Origin: Candidatus Cloacimonadota bacterium
GTDB lineage: Bacteria > Cloacimonadota > Cloacimonadia > Cloacimonadales > Cloacimonadaceae
Assembly (NCBI GenBank): GCA_028681035.1
Contig: JAQUJJ010000049.1
Coordinates: 1-24,411 of the forward strand
DNA: 24,411 nucleotides
Direction of reading: 5' to 3'
Shown: in pieces, positions 7,551-15,590 of the stretch
How positions within the stretch are numbered: position 1 is the first letter of the stretch
Layout of the letters: each line of letters opens with the position of its first letter
Notes under the pieces: model-generated
What the model saw: the letters and a program-made list of their open reading frames with translations, nothing else
What the model was told of the DNA's origin: nothing
The model's database searches: none
Translations under genes and position numbers: made by a program

Positions 7551-8340
7551 GGTTTTCCCCTCTTATAGCTAGACTTAAAAAATAGACAAGTGCCTCGAAA
7601 AGCACGATGGTTGCACCGGTCGGCAAATTCAATCTGAAGCTTAAAGCAAAGCCAATAAATGCAGATAGAAACGCCACTACAGCAGAAACTATAATCGCCC
7701 GGTGCAGAGAATGGACGAAGTTGAAGGCTATCACAGCCGGTAGGATAAGCTGTGCCGTTACCAATATGATACCGGCACTCTTAAGATTAATTACGATATT
7801 TGCAGCCAACAGGATAAGGAAAAGCTGGTTTACCATGCCGATGCGAATACGGAACACCTTTGCCATTTCCGCATTGTAGCTAAGGTAAAATAACTCCTTA
7901 TAGAATACAAACACAAAGCCGAGATTCAGGATATTTAAGATTACCAGGCTAACCAGCTCCGATTTGGTAATCAGCAACACATTGCCAAACAGGTAACTGG
8001 CGAGATCGAAGGTATAGTTCTTGGAAACACTGATAAGAATAATGCCCAAAGCCATGCTTACGGATAGGAAGATGCTTATTGTATTTGCTTCCTGAAGCTT
8101 ATGTCGCCGGGATATCCAGCCAATCGCCAGGCTAATCGCCATTACAAATACAAGAGTGCTAAAGGTGAGATTTAAGCCAAACAAGATAGCGATAGCTATG
8201 CCGGCAAAAGCAATATGGGAAAGAGCTTCACCCATATATGAAATGCGTCTAAGGGTTACATAAGGCGCAAAGATTGCCAAGCTTAAGCCCGATAGCAAGG
8301 CACCCAGTAAGGCATTTAGTAAAAAGTGGTACTGGAACAT
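7543..8340 (-). CDS. znuB: ZnuB-like ABC-3 family metal permease
   Basis: This inner-membrane permease of the ABC-3 family should work with the ATPase and binding protein encoded upstream to import Zn2+ or Mn2+. The 265 residues hold seven to eight hydrophobic segments. Family marks include LGALLSGLSLAIFAPYVTLRRISYMGEALSHIAFAG near the N-terminus (early helices and the conserved SHIAFAG block) and ITAQLILPA-like VTAQLILPAVIAF later. The frame is open to an ATG at 8379, but the ATG at 8340 fits the family N-terminus and lies 4 bases after the ATPase stop, so I use it. The 3' end overlaps the next gene by 8 bases. Zinc or manganese specificity cannot be read from the permease. Confidence 0.9.
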   Translation of the reverse strand: MFQYHFLLNALLGALLSGLSLAIFAPYVTLRRISYMGEALSHIAFAGIAIAILFGLNLTFSTLVFVMAISLAIGWISRRHKLQEANTISIFLSVSMALGIILISVSKNYTFDLASYLFGNVLLITKSELVSLVILNILNLGFVFVFYKELFYLSYNAEMAKVFRIRIGMVNQLFLILLAANIVINLKSAGIILVTAQLILPAVIAFNFVHSLHRAIIVSAVVAFLSAFIGFALSFRLNLPTGATIVLFEALVYFLSLAIRGENHA

Positions 8341-8344
8341 AGCT

Positions 8345-9073
8345 CTAATAATCCTTTTCGATGATGCGCACGCTTTCACCGAAGGTTTTATGGATAATAT
8401 CCGCAGTAACCAATTCCGTTTGATTGTGGCAATGCAGGCGGTGGTTTAGGCATACCAGAAAGCTACAATATTCAGAGAGGATATTCAGGTCGTGCGAGAT
8501 AGTAATAATCGTTTGTCCTGCTTCATTCAAGCTTTTCAGCAAGGCAAAAAAGCTTTGCACAGAGGGTCTATCCAAGCTGGCTTCGGGTTCGTCCAATATA
8601 AGATACTTGCTCCCTGCCACAATCGCTCTGGCAAGCAGCACCCGCTGAAACTCTCCTCCCGATAGCTTACCGATTAAGTTCTTGGCAAGATGCGCCACGC
8701 CTGTCTTTTCAAGGGCTGCCATAGCTTGTTGTTTATGCTGAGGTTTTAGCCTTGCAGCCAGGGGTATTGTTCCCGCTAAACCCATCAAAACTATATCCAT
8801 TGTTGTGGCTGGAAAGCTGCGGTCATACTCTTCATGCTGAGGGAGATAGCCAAAGCTATTGGCTTTCAGCCATGCAGCTTGGGGGATTCCATCGATGTGT
8901 ATCTCACCCGTCTGAATCTCCCATAAACCCAAAAGGATTTTAATTAAAGAAGATTTGCCCGCACCGTTGGGACCAATAATTGCCACAAACTGACCATCGG
9001 GGATACTAAGGTTAATATCCTCCAGAATACTCTTTCCGTTAAGGCTGTAATTCAGGTTTTGGATGTCAATCAT
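8345..9073 (-). CDS. znuC: ZnuC-like ABC transporter ATPase
   Basis: This is the cytoplasmic ATPase of the metal importer (242 residues). Walker A is GPNGAGKS (34-41), the Q-loop is Q79, the signature is LSGGE (137-141), Walker B is YLILDEP (157-163) with the D-loop SLD following, and the switch His is H194 in ISHD. This is a complete nucleotide-binding domain of usual length with little C-terminal extension. The start ATG overlaps the znuA stop as ATGA (9070-9073), and the stop lies 4 bases before the permease start. The three genes therefore form a coupled operon in the order binding protein, ATPase, permease. Confidence 0.93.
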   Translation of the reverse strand: MIDIQNLNYSLNGKSILEDINLSIPDGQFVAIIGPNGAGKSSLIKILLGLWEIQTGEIHIDGIPQAAWLKANSFGYLPQHEEYDRSFPATTMDIVLMGLAGTIPLAARLKPQHKQQAMAALEKTGVAHLAKNLIGKLSGGEFQRVLLARAIVAGSKYLILDEPEASLDRPSVQSFFALLKSLNEAGQTIITISHDLNILSEYCSFLVCLNHRLHCHNQTELVTADIIHKTFGESVRIIEKDY

Positions 9074-9972
9074 TTCGCGGTAAATGCTCCCTTCATGCTA
9101 TCCCAATTGTCCGAGATAAGCTCACTGATAGTTTTAGCTTCACCGCTACTACCCAAGGGGTCTAAGGTTAACAGCTTGAGATTAAATTCTTTAGCCAACA
9201 CTTCTCCTGCCTTTTTATTCATCTGTGGCTCCACAAATACAGCCTTCACTTTATGAGCCTGAATTGTTTCGCCCAGATGAGCAAGGTCTTGGGGGCTGGG
9301 TTCTTTTCCGGGTGAAAACTGCACCCAGCCAAGATATTCTATAGCGAACTCATTGGTAAAATAGCCAAAACCATTGTGGTAGGTGATAATTCCCGGCTCT
9401 ATAAAAGTATTCCGTTCAGTATTGATTTTATTGCTGAGGTCTTCCAGTTCTTGGCGGATTTTCTTTGCGTTGTTGCTAAAAACCAATGCCGAATTGGGAA
9501 AACGTTTACAAAGCTCTTTTTCAAGGGCAGTTACCAAGCGAATCATGAGGTGTGGAGATGTCCACAGATGTGGGTCTTGTTCTTTATGGTCTAATTCTGT
9601 TCCGTGCGTGTGCTGGTGTTCAAATTCTATTTTTGGGATAGATTCTTCAATCAACTGTGCCGCTTCCACATGAGCATCAGCACGTGTGGCAAAGCTCTTT
9701 TGCAGGTTTGTTTCCAAGCCAAGTCCATTAGAAAGAATAAGCGATGCATCCACGATATCCTTTAGGTTCGAGGGGCTGGAAGACCAAGTGTGGGGAGAAG
9801 CATTTGCCGGGATAATGCTCTTTACCTCAAAATCACTCCCAACAAGCTGAGTTAGCAGCAGCTCATAAGGATGGATTGATGCCAATAATAACGGCTTATT
9901 TCTGGCAGTCTGTTTTTGGCAAGCAAAGATAAAAAACAAGCTTAGTGTCAGTAATATTTTGACAAATCTCAT
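9070..9972 (-). CDS. znuA: ZnuA-like metal-binding lipoprotein of a zinc/manganese ABC importer
   Basis: This periplasmic substrate-binding protein belongs to the cluster A-I (ZnuA/PsaA) family and has 300 residues. It starts with a lipoprotein signal ending FIFAC (lipobox Cys18), so it is membrane-anchored. The expected metal ligands are H61 (SPHTW), H135 (DPHLW), H199 (YHNGFGYF) and D271 (TLDPLG). A His/acid-rich loop (EHQHTHGTELDHKEQD, 118-133) lies just before the second ligand. Such loops are typical of zinc-binding members, which favours zinc over manganese. The start ATG has AGAGG five bases upstream. It is the first gene of the operon with znuC and znuB and is preceded by a repeat/palindrome region that may carry the metal-responsive operator. 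Confidence 0.92.
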   Translation of the reverse strand: MRFVKILLTLSLFFIFACQKQTARNKPLLLASIHPYELLLTQLVGSDFEVKSIIPANASPHTWSSSPSNLKDIVDASLILSNGLGLETNLQKSFATRADAHVEAAQLIEESIPKIEFEHQHTHGTELDHKEQDPHLWTSPHLMIRLVTALEKELCKRFPNSALVFSNNAKKIRQELEDLSNKINTERNTFIEPGIITYHNGFGYFTNEFAIEYLGWVQFSPGKEPSPQDLAHLGETIQAHKVKAVFVEPQMNKKAGEVLAKEFNLKLLTLDPLGSSGEAKTISELISDNWDSMKGAFTAK

Positions 9973-10018
9973 GTAAACCTCTGTTTAGTCTATTTTTTCT
10001 TATTTCTTCCTTGCTTGA

Positions 10019-10068
10019 ATTGCCCTATCATTGCCCACCCATTGCCCATGATAAGGGCAATGAGTGGG
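10019..10068. promoter_or_regulatory. ATTGCCC direct repeats and large palindrome upstream of znuA
   Basis: Three ATTGCCC heptamers start at 10019, 10030 and 10041, exactly 11 bp apart. The third is the left arm of an inverted repeat: CATTGCCC (10040-10047), a 7-base loop, and GGGCAATG (10055-10062). It is extended by outer arms CCCAC (10034-10038) and GTGGG (10064-10068) with one mismatch, giving 13 of 14 pairs. The site lies 47-96 bp upstream of the znuA start and 77 bp beyond the pepA stop. The helical-turn spacing suggests a protein-binding site, for example for a Fur/Zur- or DtxR-type metal regulator. The palindrome could also form a terminator-like hairpin after pepA, but no T run follows it in that direction. 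Confidence 0.55.
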
Positions 10069-10101
10069 TATTGTTAGGGATGTATAAGCAAGGGGCGATA
10101 G

Positions 10102-10129
10102 GATATACTTGGCTAAACACTAGTAACAA
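10102..10129 (-). promoter_or_regulatory. Candidate promoter for the znu operon
   Basis: On the minus strand TTGTTA (10129-10124) and TATATC (10107-10102) are separated by 16 bases, each matching the sigma70 consensus at four of six positions. They lie in the gap between pepA and znuA, upstream of the palindrome. A transcript from here would carry the palindrome in its leader. The call is weak. Confidence 0.25.
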
Positions 10130-10144
10130 AGCCTCTGTGAATCT

Positions 10145-11626
10145 CTATTCCATGCCTTTCAGCAAAGAGGTAAGCAAGCGGACACCCACTCCAGTAGCAC
10201 CGAAGGGGTTTACACCGCTTTCTTTGGATTTCAATGCTGTTCCGGCGATGTCTATATGCAGCCAAGGTTTATTTTGTACAAACTCACGGAGGAACAACCC
10301 TGCGGTAATAGCTCCGGCTAAAGGACCGCCCACGTTTTTCATGTCTGCTATTTCGGATTTTATCAGCTCTTTATATTCATCGTGTGCGGGAAGCTGCCAG
10401 ATGTTTTCACCTGTAAATGTAGCTGCGGCTTTAAGCTGCTCCAACCAAGCCTCGTTGTTGGTAACCACCACAGAGAATTGGTTGCCTAGTGCAGCCACAG
10501 CAGCACCTGTAAGCGTGGCAATATCCACAATCCTATCGGCATGTTCCTTCTCTATAGCATAGTGGATGGCGTCGCAAAGAGTAAGCCTTCCTTCTGCGTC
10601 GGTGTTTATCACTTCGATGGTCTTGCCAGACATGGAGGTGAGAATATCACCAGCACGGTAGGCATCTCCTGAAATCATGTTTTCGCAGGCTGCCACAATT
10701 GCCACTACATTCACTTTAAGCTTCAAAGTGGCAATGGCACACATAGCACCTATCACCGCAGCGGCTCCGCCCATATCGTTCTTCATGTTAACCATGCCAT
10801 CGGGAGTTTTGATGCAATATCCACCGCTGTCGTAGGTAAGCCCTTTGCCAACTAGGGCAATCACTTCTTGGCGTTTGTCCGGATTGCCATTGAAACGCAT
10901 GATAATGAGCCTTGGCTCACGCACCGAACCTCTTCCCACAGCTAAAAAAGCATCCATCTTGATGCGGCGAAGCTTATCTTGGGAATGAGTCTCTATGATA
11001 AACCCATATTGCAAAGCTGCACGCTTGGCTGCCTCTGCAAGGGCATCAGGAGTCATTACGTTAGCAGGTTCATTCACCAGTTCACGCGCCAGATTGGTCG
11101 CTTCGGCGTAGATTCTGCCTTCTAAGATGCCACGATTTAGATGGCGGGTGTTTTTGGTGTTTAACACATAATGCAAAGTTTCTGGGAAAGCCTTGTTTTT
11201 GCCCGAGCTTAAATATTTGTCGAATCGGTATGAAACTAACAAAGCGGATTCAGCAAGCACATGCCCGAAGGCTACATCGTTTACCGGGCTGACAAATCCG
11301 GGGAAAAGGTAAATCTGACGAGCATTCATGCTGCAAGCCGTGCGTAGAGCAGAAGCAAACATAGTCCGCAGTTTGTTTGCCGTAAGAGTATCCTTGTCGC
11401 CTGCACCTAGCAGAATAATGTTCACCCGACGTTTTGCTACCATCATGCCAAAGCTTTTCACACTGTTAAAAGAGAAAGAAAATTCCTCGTTTTTCAAGAA
11501 CGCTTCGATGTGGCTAAGCAGTTCGGTGGGCACATACTCGATGTTTTGAATTGTTCCGTTTTCTTCCTGCATCAATATCAGTGTGTTCAAATGCTCCGGA
11601 AGCTTTCGTATAACGTCAATCTTCAT
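10145..11626 (-). CDS. pepA: Leucyl aminopeptidase (M17 family)
   Basis: This cytoplasmic two-metal aminopeptidase removes N-terminal residues from peptides and normally forms a hexamer. The 493 residues show the full M17 catalytic set. Metal ligands are K261, D266 (GKGLTYDSGG), D284 (MKNDMGGAAA), D343 and E345 (NTDAEGRL). The catalytic K273 (CIK) and R347 are also present. Each is offset by exactly nine from the E. coli PepA numbering I recall. The N-terminal domain (1-160) is the more variable M17 cap. The start ATG has AAGGAG seven to eight bases upstream. It is the last gene of the envelope operon, 26 bp after the metalloprotease-barrel gene. The protein itself has no signal peptide, so it acts in peptide turnover inside the cell. 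Confidence 0.95.
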   Translation of the reverse strand: MKIDVIRKLPEHLNTLILMQEENGTIQNIEYVPTELLSHIEAFLKNEEFSFSFNSVKSFGMMVAKRRVNIILLGAGDKDTLTANKLRTMFASALRTACSMNARQIYLFPGFVSPVNDVAFGHVLAESALLVSYRFDKYLSSGKNKAFPETLHYVLNTKNTRHLNRGILEGRIYAEATNLARELVNEPANVMTPDALAEAAKRAALQYGFIIETHSQDKLRRIKMDAFLAVGRGSVREPRLIIMRFNGNPDKRQEVIALVGKGLTYDSGGYCIKTPDGMVNMKNDMGGAAAVIGAMCAIATLKLKVNVVAIVAACENMISGDAYRAGDILTSMSGKTIEVINTDAEGRLTLCDAIHYAIEKEHADRIVDIATLTGAAVAALGNQFSVVVTNNEAWLEQLKAAATFTGENIWQLPAHDEYKELIKSEIADMKNVGGPLAGAITAGLFLREFVQNKPWLHIDIAGTALKSKESGVNPFGATGVGVRLLTSLLKGME

Positions 11627-11652
11627 GGCTACTCCTTATTTATCTATACATA

Positions 11653-14600
11653 TTAAAAATCGTCTGTTAAACTCACATAATACATGGGTTTAGAGATGGT
11701 GGAAAGGTCGGTTAGCCAAGCTATATCGAACTTTAAAACAAAAAAGCCAAGGTTTAATCGCGGACCAAAACCATAGCCCAGCTTGATGTCCTCCAGTTTG
11801 TCCTTGTTCATCCCGCGGAATTTTGCGTTGTCATCCCACACACTTCCGGCATCTGCAAACATAGACCCACGAATGCCACCAAAAGCCAAAGGAATCGGAA
11901 AAGCAAATGCCATATAGTCCATAAAGGGGAAACGGAGTTCCACCGAAGTAAGAGCTTTTTTGTATCCGCTTAACCTAGTATCCAGAGCACGCACGCCATA
12001 ATATCCATTAAGGTCAAAGCGACTCGGGTTTTTACCAGTGCTAATGCCTCCATTAAACCTTAAGGCAAGGCTGTAGCGTCTGCTAAACAGAGAGTAACTG
12101 CGGATATCCAGGTAATTAGTAAGCGATTCCAATTCTTTTGTGGCAAAGCTCTTACGAATGTGGTAGATGGCTCTCCAGCCTACCAAAGGTCCCGTAGAGC
12201 CATTAAGAGAGTTATCAAACACCAGGCTCATTCCCGGAGCAAAAACGGTATCTTTATGCCTGTCTATATCCTCCACCCAGATGTCATCTGCCACGTTTGC
12301 CGCAGGCAAATAGTCCCAGGTCTGTTCCGCCTGATACAATAGGTTGTCCAGCTCAATTCTGGCAAAGCGGCTGAAAGGATAACGGTAGATAATATCAATC
12401 CCTGTTTCGCGGTTATTTAGGCGCAGATATTCATCCTGCCCAGGACGGCTAATCCTGTAGTAGTAATCTTCAAAGAAGTTATAAATCCCAATGCCATAAT
12501 CTGCTCGGTGTTTTAGATACATGTAAGACAGTAAGAGGTTGGATTCTTCAAGTTTGCCACTTATCCCCATGCTGATGCCAATGCCATGATTGCCCATTAG
12601 GTCGCTTAAGCCTACTTCCAAGCTGCCTATTGCACCCTGTGAGGATGAATATGCCATCCCTCCCCAAAGGTGTTCCAGTGCGAACTTGGTACGATATGGT
12701 TTAACCAGCACGGGGGTTGAAATGCTATCCGGCTTGTCATCCCAACTGTAATTGGGGAAAAGCCGCAGTGAATCTTCATAAGTATATTTGTACTCACTGA
12801 ACATCGGGCGTCTGGGACTGGGTTGCCGGGCTGGATTAATGCGCTTTCGTTCTGCTTTGCTGCGCTTGCCGTACAAATCAAGCCTTGAAATGTCTATAGT
12901 ATCCAGTAGTTTGCTTTCTCTTACAAAGCTGGTAGGGACACTTGCACTTTGGTAGCTAAGGTCTTGCAGCGGCATATCGTCCATATAGATATCCCATGCT
13001 CCATTGAAGTAATCTGCCATCACTAAATAATCATCGTTAGATGAGATATCACCGGCAAGAACGCCTGCCATGGTTTTTGCCAGATCAGCTCTATCACCGC
13101 TGTTTAAATCGCTTACCACAAAGTTGCTAATGCTGTCTCTAGTCGAAATATACACAAGCTTGTTGCCTTTATCTGCCCACATAGGGGCAAAGCAATCGTA
13201 AGCCTCATTTGTTACCTGTAAAACGTTGCGGGTGGATAAGTCCATGGCAAACACATCCCGCACCAAATCGCTAAACATGCCATAGCGATGTTCTTTACCT
13301 TGCTGTCTTCGTTCGGAATCGTAAGCTATAGATTTGCCATCTGGTGAGAAACGGGGTCGGGCATCATTGAATGCATCATTAGTTATACGGCTAAGTTCCT
13401 TGCTTTCCAGATTATAGCTATACAAATCTGTCTGCATCGCACTTTGCCCGGAGAACACCAAAGACTTGCCATCAGGAGCTACGTCCACTTCATATATCGC
13501 ACTAAGTTCCTTAAAGCTTAAGGTTTCCAATATCTTAGTACGTTCCACATCGTATATGTGTATCTTGTCACCATCGGCGGTCTTGGCTGCAAAAGCAATC
13601 CTGCGGTTATCTGGGAACCAGCTTAAACTGGAGCGGAAATAGTAGAATTCTTCCAGCTTGGCACTGCTCTCCCCCCTTAAGATCATCTTTGGCTTATCCA
13701 AGCCTTGTGTGCCAGCCATCCAGATACTATAGCGAGCACCTGCATTGGAGTAGTAAACATAGCGGCTGCCATCGGGTGAGAAGCGGGGATTGTAGTTAAA
13801 ATAAGAGCCGTCTTTTTGGTGGAAGGTGCGCTGTTCAAAGCTTTCCATGGGTATGCCATGACTGTTGATGCGGGGGAAGAAATCCCTCTTTAGTTGATAG
13901 TTCCAGCGTGATTCCAAATCCTTGAATTCCATGCCAAAGACCTTTTTGGTGGCATCGTCTATATTGCTGATGGTGCGTAGGGCAAAGAAATATGCTGGCA
14001 CTTTCTCGCGTCCCCAAGTTTTAGCGATGTAGGTTAAGAAGCTCTCTCCCATACGGTAAGCAAGATATCCGTCGGTTTCCTGAAGCTTGCCGATACGGTC
14101 GTTTATCACCATATCCATCAAGAACATGTTGTTATATGCATCCTCACCGCCAATGGAGAGGTATTCCGGCATTCCTTCAGAGAACCAGAAAGGGAAAGCT
14201 ATGGGTCTAAGAGGCGTAAACGCAGAGATAAAACGGTTGTCCATAGCGTTAATATAGGCGTGAGTAAGCTCGTGAGCAAGGAGTTCTTCCAATGCCGCAT
14301 AGCTGCCATCAAAAGGCACCACTACCCGATTGCGCAAGCTTTCGGTGAAACCTCCCACCCCTTCAGAAAGCAAGGAATAGATGATATTAGTAGTCTGAAA
14401 TTCACTCTTGGAAGCGTAAAACACTATCGGTATGCGGCTGAGGATGGGTATATTGAATTCGCCTTTGATGTAGTAATAGATATCTTCACACATCAGCGCG
14501 ACTGTTTTGCCGAATTCATCCTCTCCCTTGGGGAAATAAATATCGAAGTGCATCGTTTGGATGCTAGACCAGTTCTGATCTGTGGAGTTTACCTTATTCT

Positions 14601-14673
14601 GCCCGAAAGACAAGGCGTTTGCAACTCCAGAGATACACAAAAGTAAGAGGAGGAGATATATTAGCTTTTTCAT
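11653..14673 (-). CDS. Secreted gluzincin metalloprotease - TolB-like propeller - outer-membrane barrel fusion
   Basis: This 1006-residue protein has three parts after a signal peptide (1-20, ending ANA). Residues of about 35-280 are a peptidase MA-like gluzincin domain with the zinc motif HELTH (134-138) and a downstream Glu in FWFSEGMPEY (E166). Residues of about 290-590 are a TolB/PD40 beta-propeller with repeated blades such as PRFSPDGSRYVYYSN, SWFPDNRRIAFAAK, APDGKSLVFSG and RFSPDGKSIAYDS. Residues of about 660-1006 look like an Omp85/surface-antigen type barrel with alternating aromatic strands, a YYGVRALDTRLSGYKKAL block and a terminal Phe, as usual for outer-membrane barrels. A linker (about 605-660) is basic and Pro-rich. 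It probably sits in the outer membrane; the protease may face the periplasm or the surface. AGGA lies six bases before the ATG. It is flanked within an operon by the MCE gene (7 bp) and pepA (26 bp). Confidence 0.85.
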   Translation of the reverse strand: MKKLIYLLLLLLCISGVANALSFGQNKVNSTDQNWSSIQTMHFDIYFPKGEDEFGKTVALMCEDIYYYIKGEFNIPILSRIPIVFYASKSEFQTTNIIYSLLSEGVGGFTESLRNRVVVPFDGSYAALEELLAHELTHAYINAMDNRFISAFTPLRPIAFPFWFSEGMPEYLSIGGEDAYNNMFLMDMVINDRIGKLQETDGYLAYRMGESFLTYIAKTWGREKVPAYFFALRTISNIDDATKKVFGMEFKDLESRWNYQLKRDFFPRINSHGIPMESFEQRTFHQKDGSYFNYNPRFSPDGSRYVYYSNAGARYSIWMAGTQGLDKPKMILRGESSAKLEEFYYFRSSLSWFPDNRRIAFAAKTADGDKIHIYDVERTKILETLSFKELSAIYEVDVAPDGKSLVFSGQSAMQTDLYSYNLESKELSRITNDAFNDARPRFSPDGKSIAYDSERRQQGKEHRYGMFSDLVRDVFAMDLSTRNVLQVTNEAYDCFAPMWADKGNKLVYISTRDSISNFVVSDLNSGDRADLAKTMAGVLAGDISSNDDYLVMADYFNGAWDIYMDDMPLQDLSYQSASVPTSFVRESKLLDTIDISRLDLYGKRSKAERKRINPARQPSPRRPMFSEYKYTYEDSLRLFPNYSWDDKPDSISTPVLVKPYRTKFALEHLWGGMAYSSSQGAIGSLEVGLSDLMGNHGIGISMGISGKLEESNLLLSYMYLKHRADYGIGIYNFFEDYYYRISRPGQDEYLRLNNRETGIDIIYRYPFSRFARIELDNLLYQAEQTWDYLPAANVADDIWVEDIDRHKDTVFAPGMSLVFDNSLNGSTGPLVGWRAIYHIRKSFATKELESLTNYLDIRSYSLFSRRYSLALRFNGGISTGKNPSRFDLNGYYGVRALDTRLSGYKKALTSVELRFPFMDYMAFAFPIPLAFGGIRGSMFADAGSVWDDNAKFRGMNKDKLEDIKLGYGFGPRLNLGFFVLKFDIAWLTDLSTISKPMYYVSLTDDF

Positions 14674-14680
14674 TACTATC

Positions 14681-15583
14681 CTAAAAGAGGCTGAATTTCA
14701 CGTATTTCTTGGGGTGCGCCTTGATGTCCTTTAGCAGGATGTCTAGGTTCTCTATAGAGCTATTCAGCTTGGTATAAAGTTCTGCATTATTTAGCAGTTT
14801 AGCGGCGGTGCCATCGCCTTTTTTAAGCAGTTCTACGCTTTTGTTAAGGCTTCCGGATAGCGTTTGCAAGCTGTCCAGAGTCCCGTTTATCTTTGCTATC
14901 ATGGCAGGAGTTTCGCCTATGCTTGTTTTAATCGTGCTACGGTTTTCCTGCAACACTTCGTTCAATCCAGCGGTCAATCTATCCACTCGCGCAATCACGG
15001 CACTCACTTCTTTTTTCAAATCCTGAGCAGCCGTATCAGCAGAGCTTACCGCAGCACCTGCTTTGTCTAACAGCATGGTAGAGCCTTCCAGCAAACCTCC
15101 GGGAGCTTGCAGAGAAACAACTGCTTTCTGCAAATCTGCCAATGTCTCGGATGCCTTGCCAATCATATTCATAATCCCTTCGGGGGTAGAGCCTGTCTGT
15201 AGCTTTAGGATATCCAGCTTGGCAGTTTCGGTGCCCTGATTTATCACCAGGGTCTTACCGCCCATCAGTCCGCTATCTGCCACCTGAAAACTGCTCCCTT
15301 CATTTAGACTTATGCCGCTATCAACACCTGCTGATACAATGATGGCATCTCCCTTGGCTTTAATGCTTTTAACGCGCCCCACTTCCATGCCTCGATACAC
15401 TACTTTGTCACCAACTTCCAAGCCGTTAACATCTGCAAAGGAAACGTTTAACACATAGCTGGAGCCTATTGCCAAGCGGTTTGTTAACCACAGATAGCTA
15501 AAGAGCAAAATCAGGGCTATTACAACTGTCCATATCCCTGTTTTAATCTGAATGCTGCGGATTTTGGGGTAAAACTTTTTCAC
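14681..15583 (-). CDS. MCE-domain (MlaD-like) lipid-transport protein
   Basis: This is an MlaD-type substrate-binding protein of an MCE phospholipid transport system, anchored in the inner membrane with its bulk in the periplasm. A short cytoplasmic N-terminus is followed by one membrane helix (about 18-36), then an MCE domain (about 40-116) with the hallmark FADVNGLEVGDKVVYRGMEVGRV. The rest (about 130-290) is predicted helical and coiled-coil-like and would form the tube or needle seen in this family. The 300 residues are normal for single-MCE proteins. The start is GTG with GAGGT four bases upstream. The gene lies 7 bp from both neighbours. The usual MlaE permease and MlaF ATPase are not in the window, so they must be encoded elsewhere or be absent. 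Confidence 0.9.
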   Translation of the reverse strand: MKKFYPKIRSIQIKTGIWTVVIALILLFSYLWLTNRLAIGSSYVLNVSFADVNGLEVGDKVVYRGMEVGRVKSIKAKGDAIIVSAGVDSGISLNEGSSFQVADSGLMGGKTLVINQGTETAKLDILKLQTGSTPEGIMNMIGKASETLADLQKAVVSLQAPGGLLEGSTMLLDKAGAAVSSADTAAQDLKKEVSAVIARVDRLTAGLNEVLQENRSTIKTSIGETPAMIAKINGTLDSLQTLSGSLNKSVELLKKGDGTAAKLLNNAELYTKLNSSIENLDILLKDIKAHPKKYVKFSLF

Positions 15584-15590
15584 ATCTACC

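Noticed and set aside
10034..10068. Palindrome as a classical rho-independent terminator of pepA
   Set aside because: In the pepA direction the strong stem is followed by mixed sequence, not a T run. An operator is preferred but termination is not excluded.
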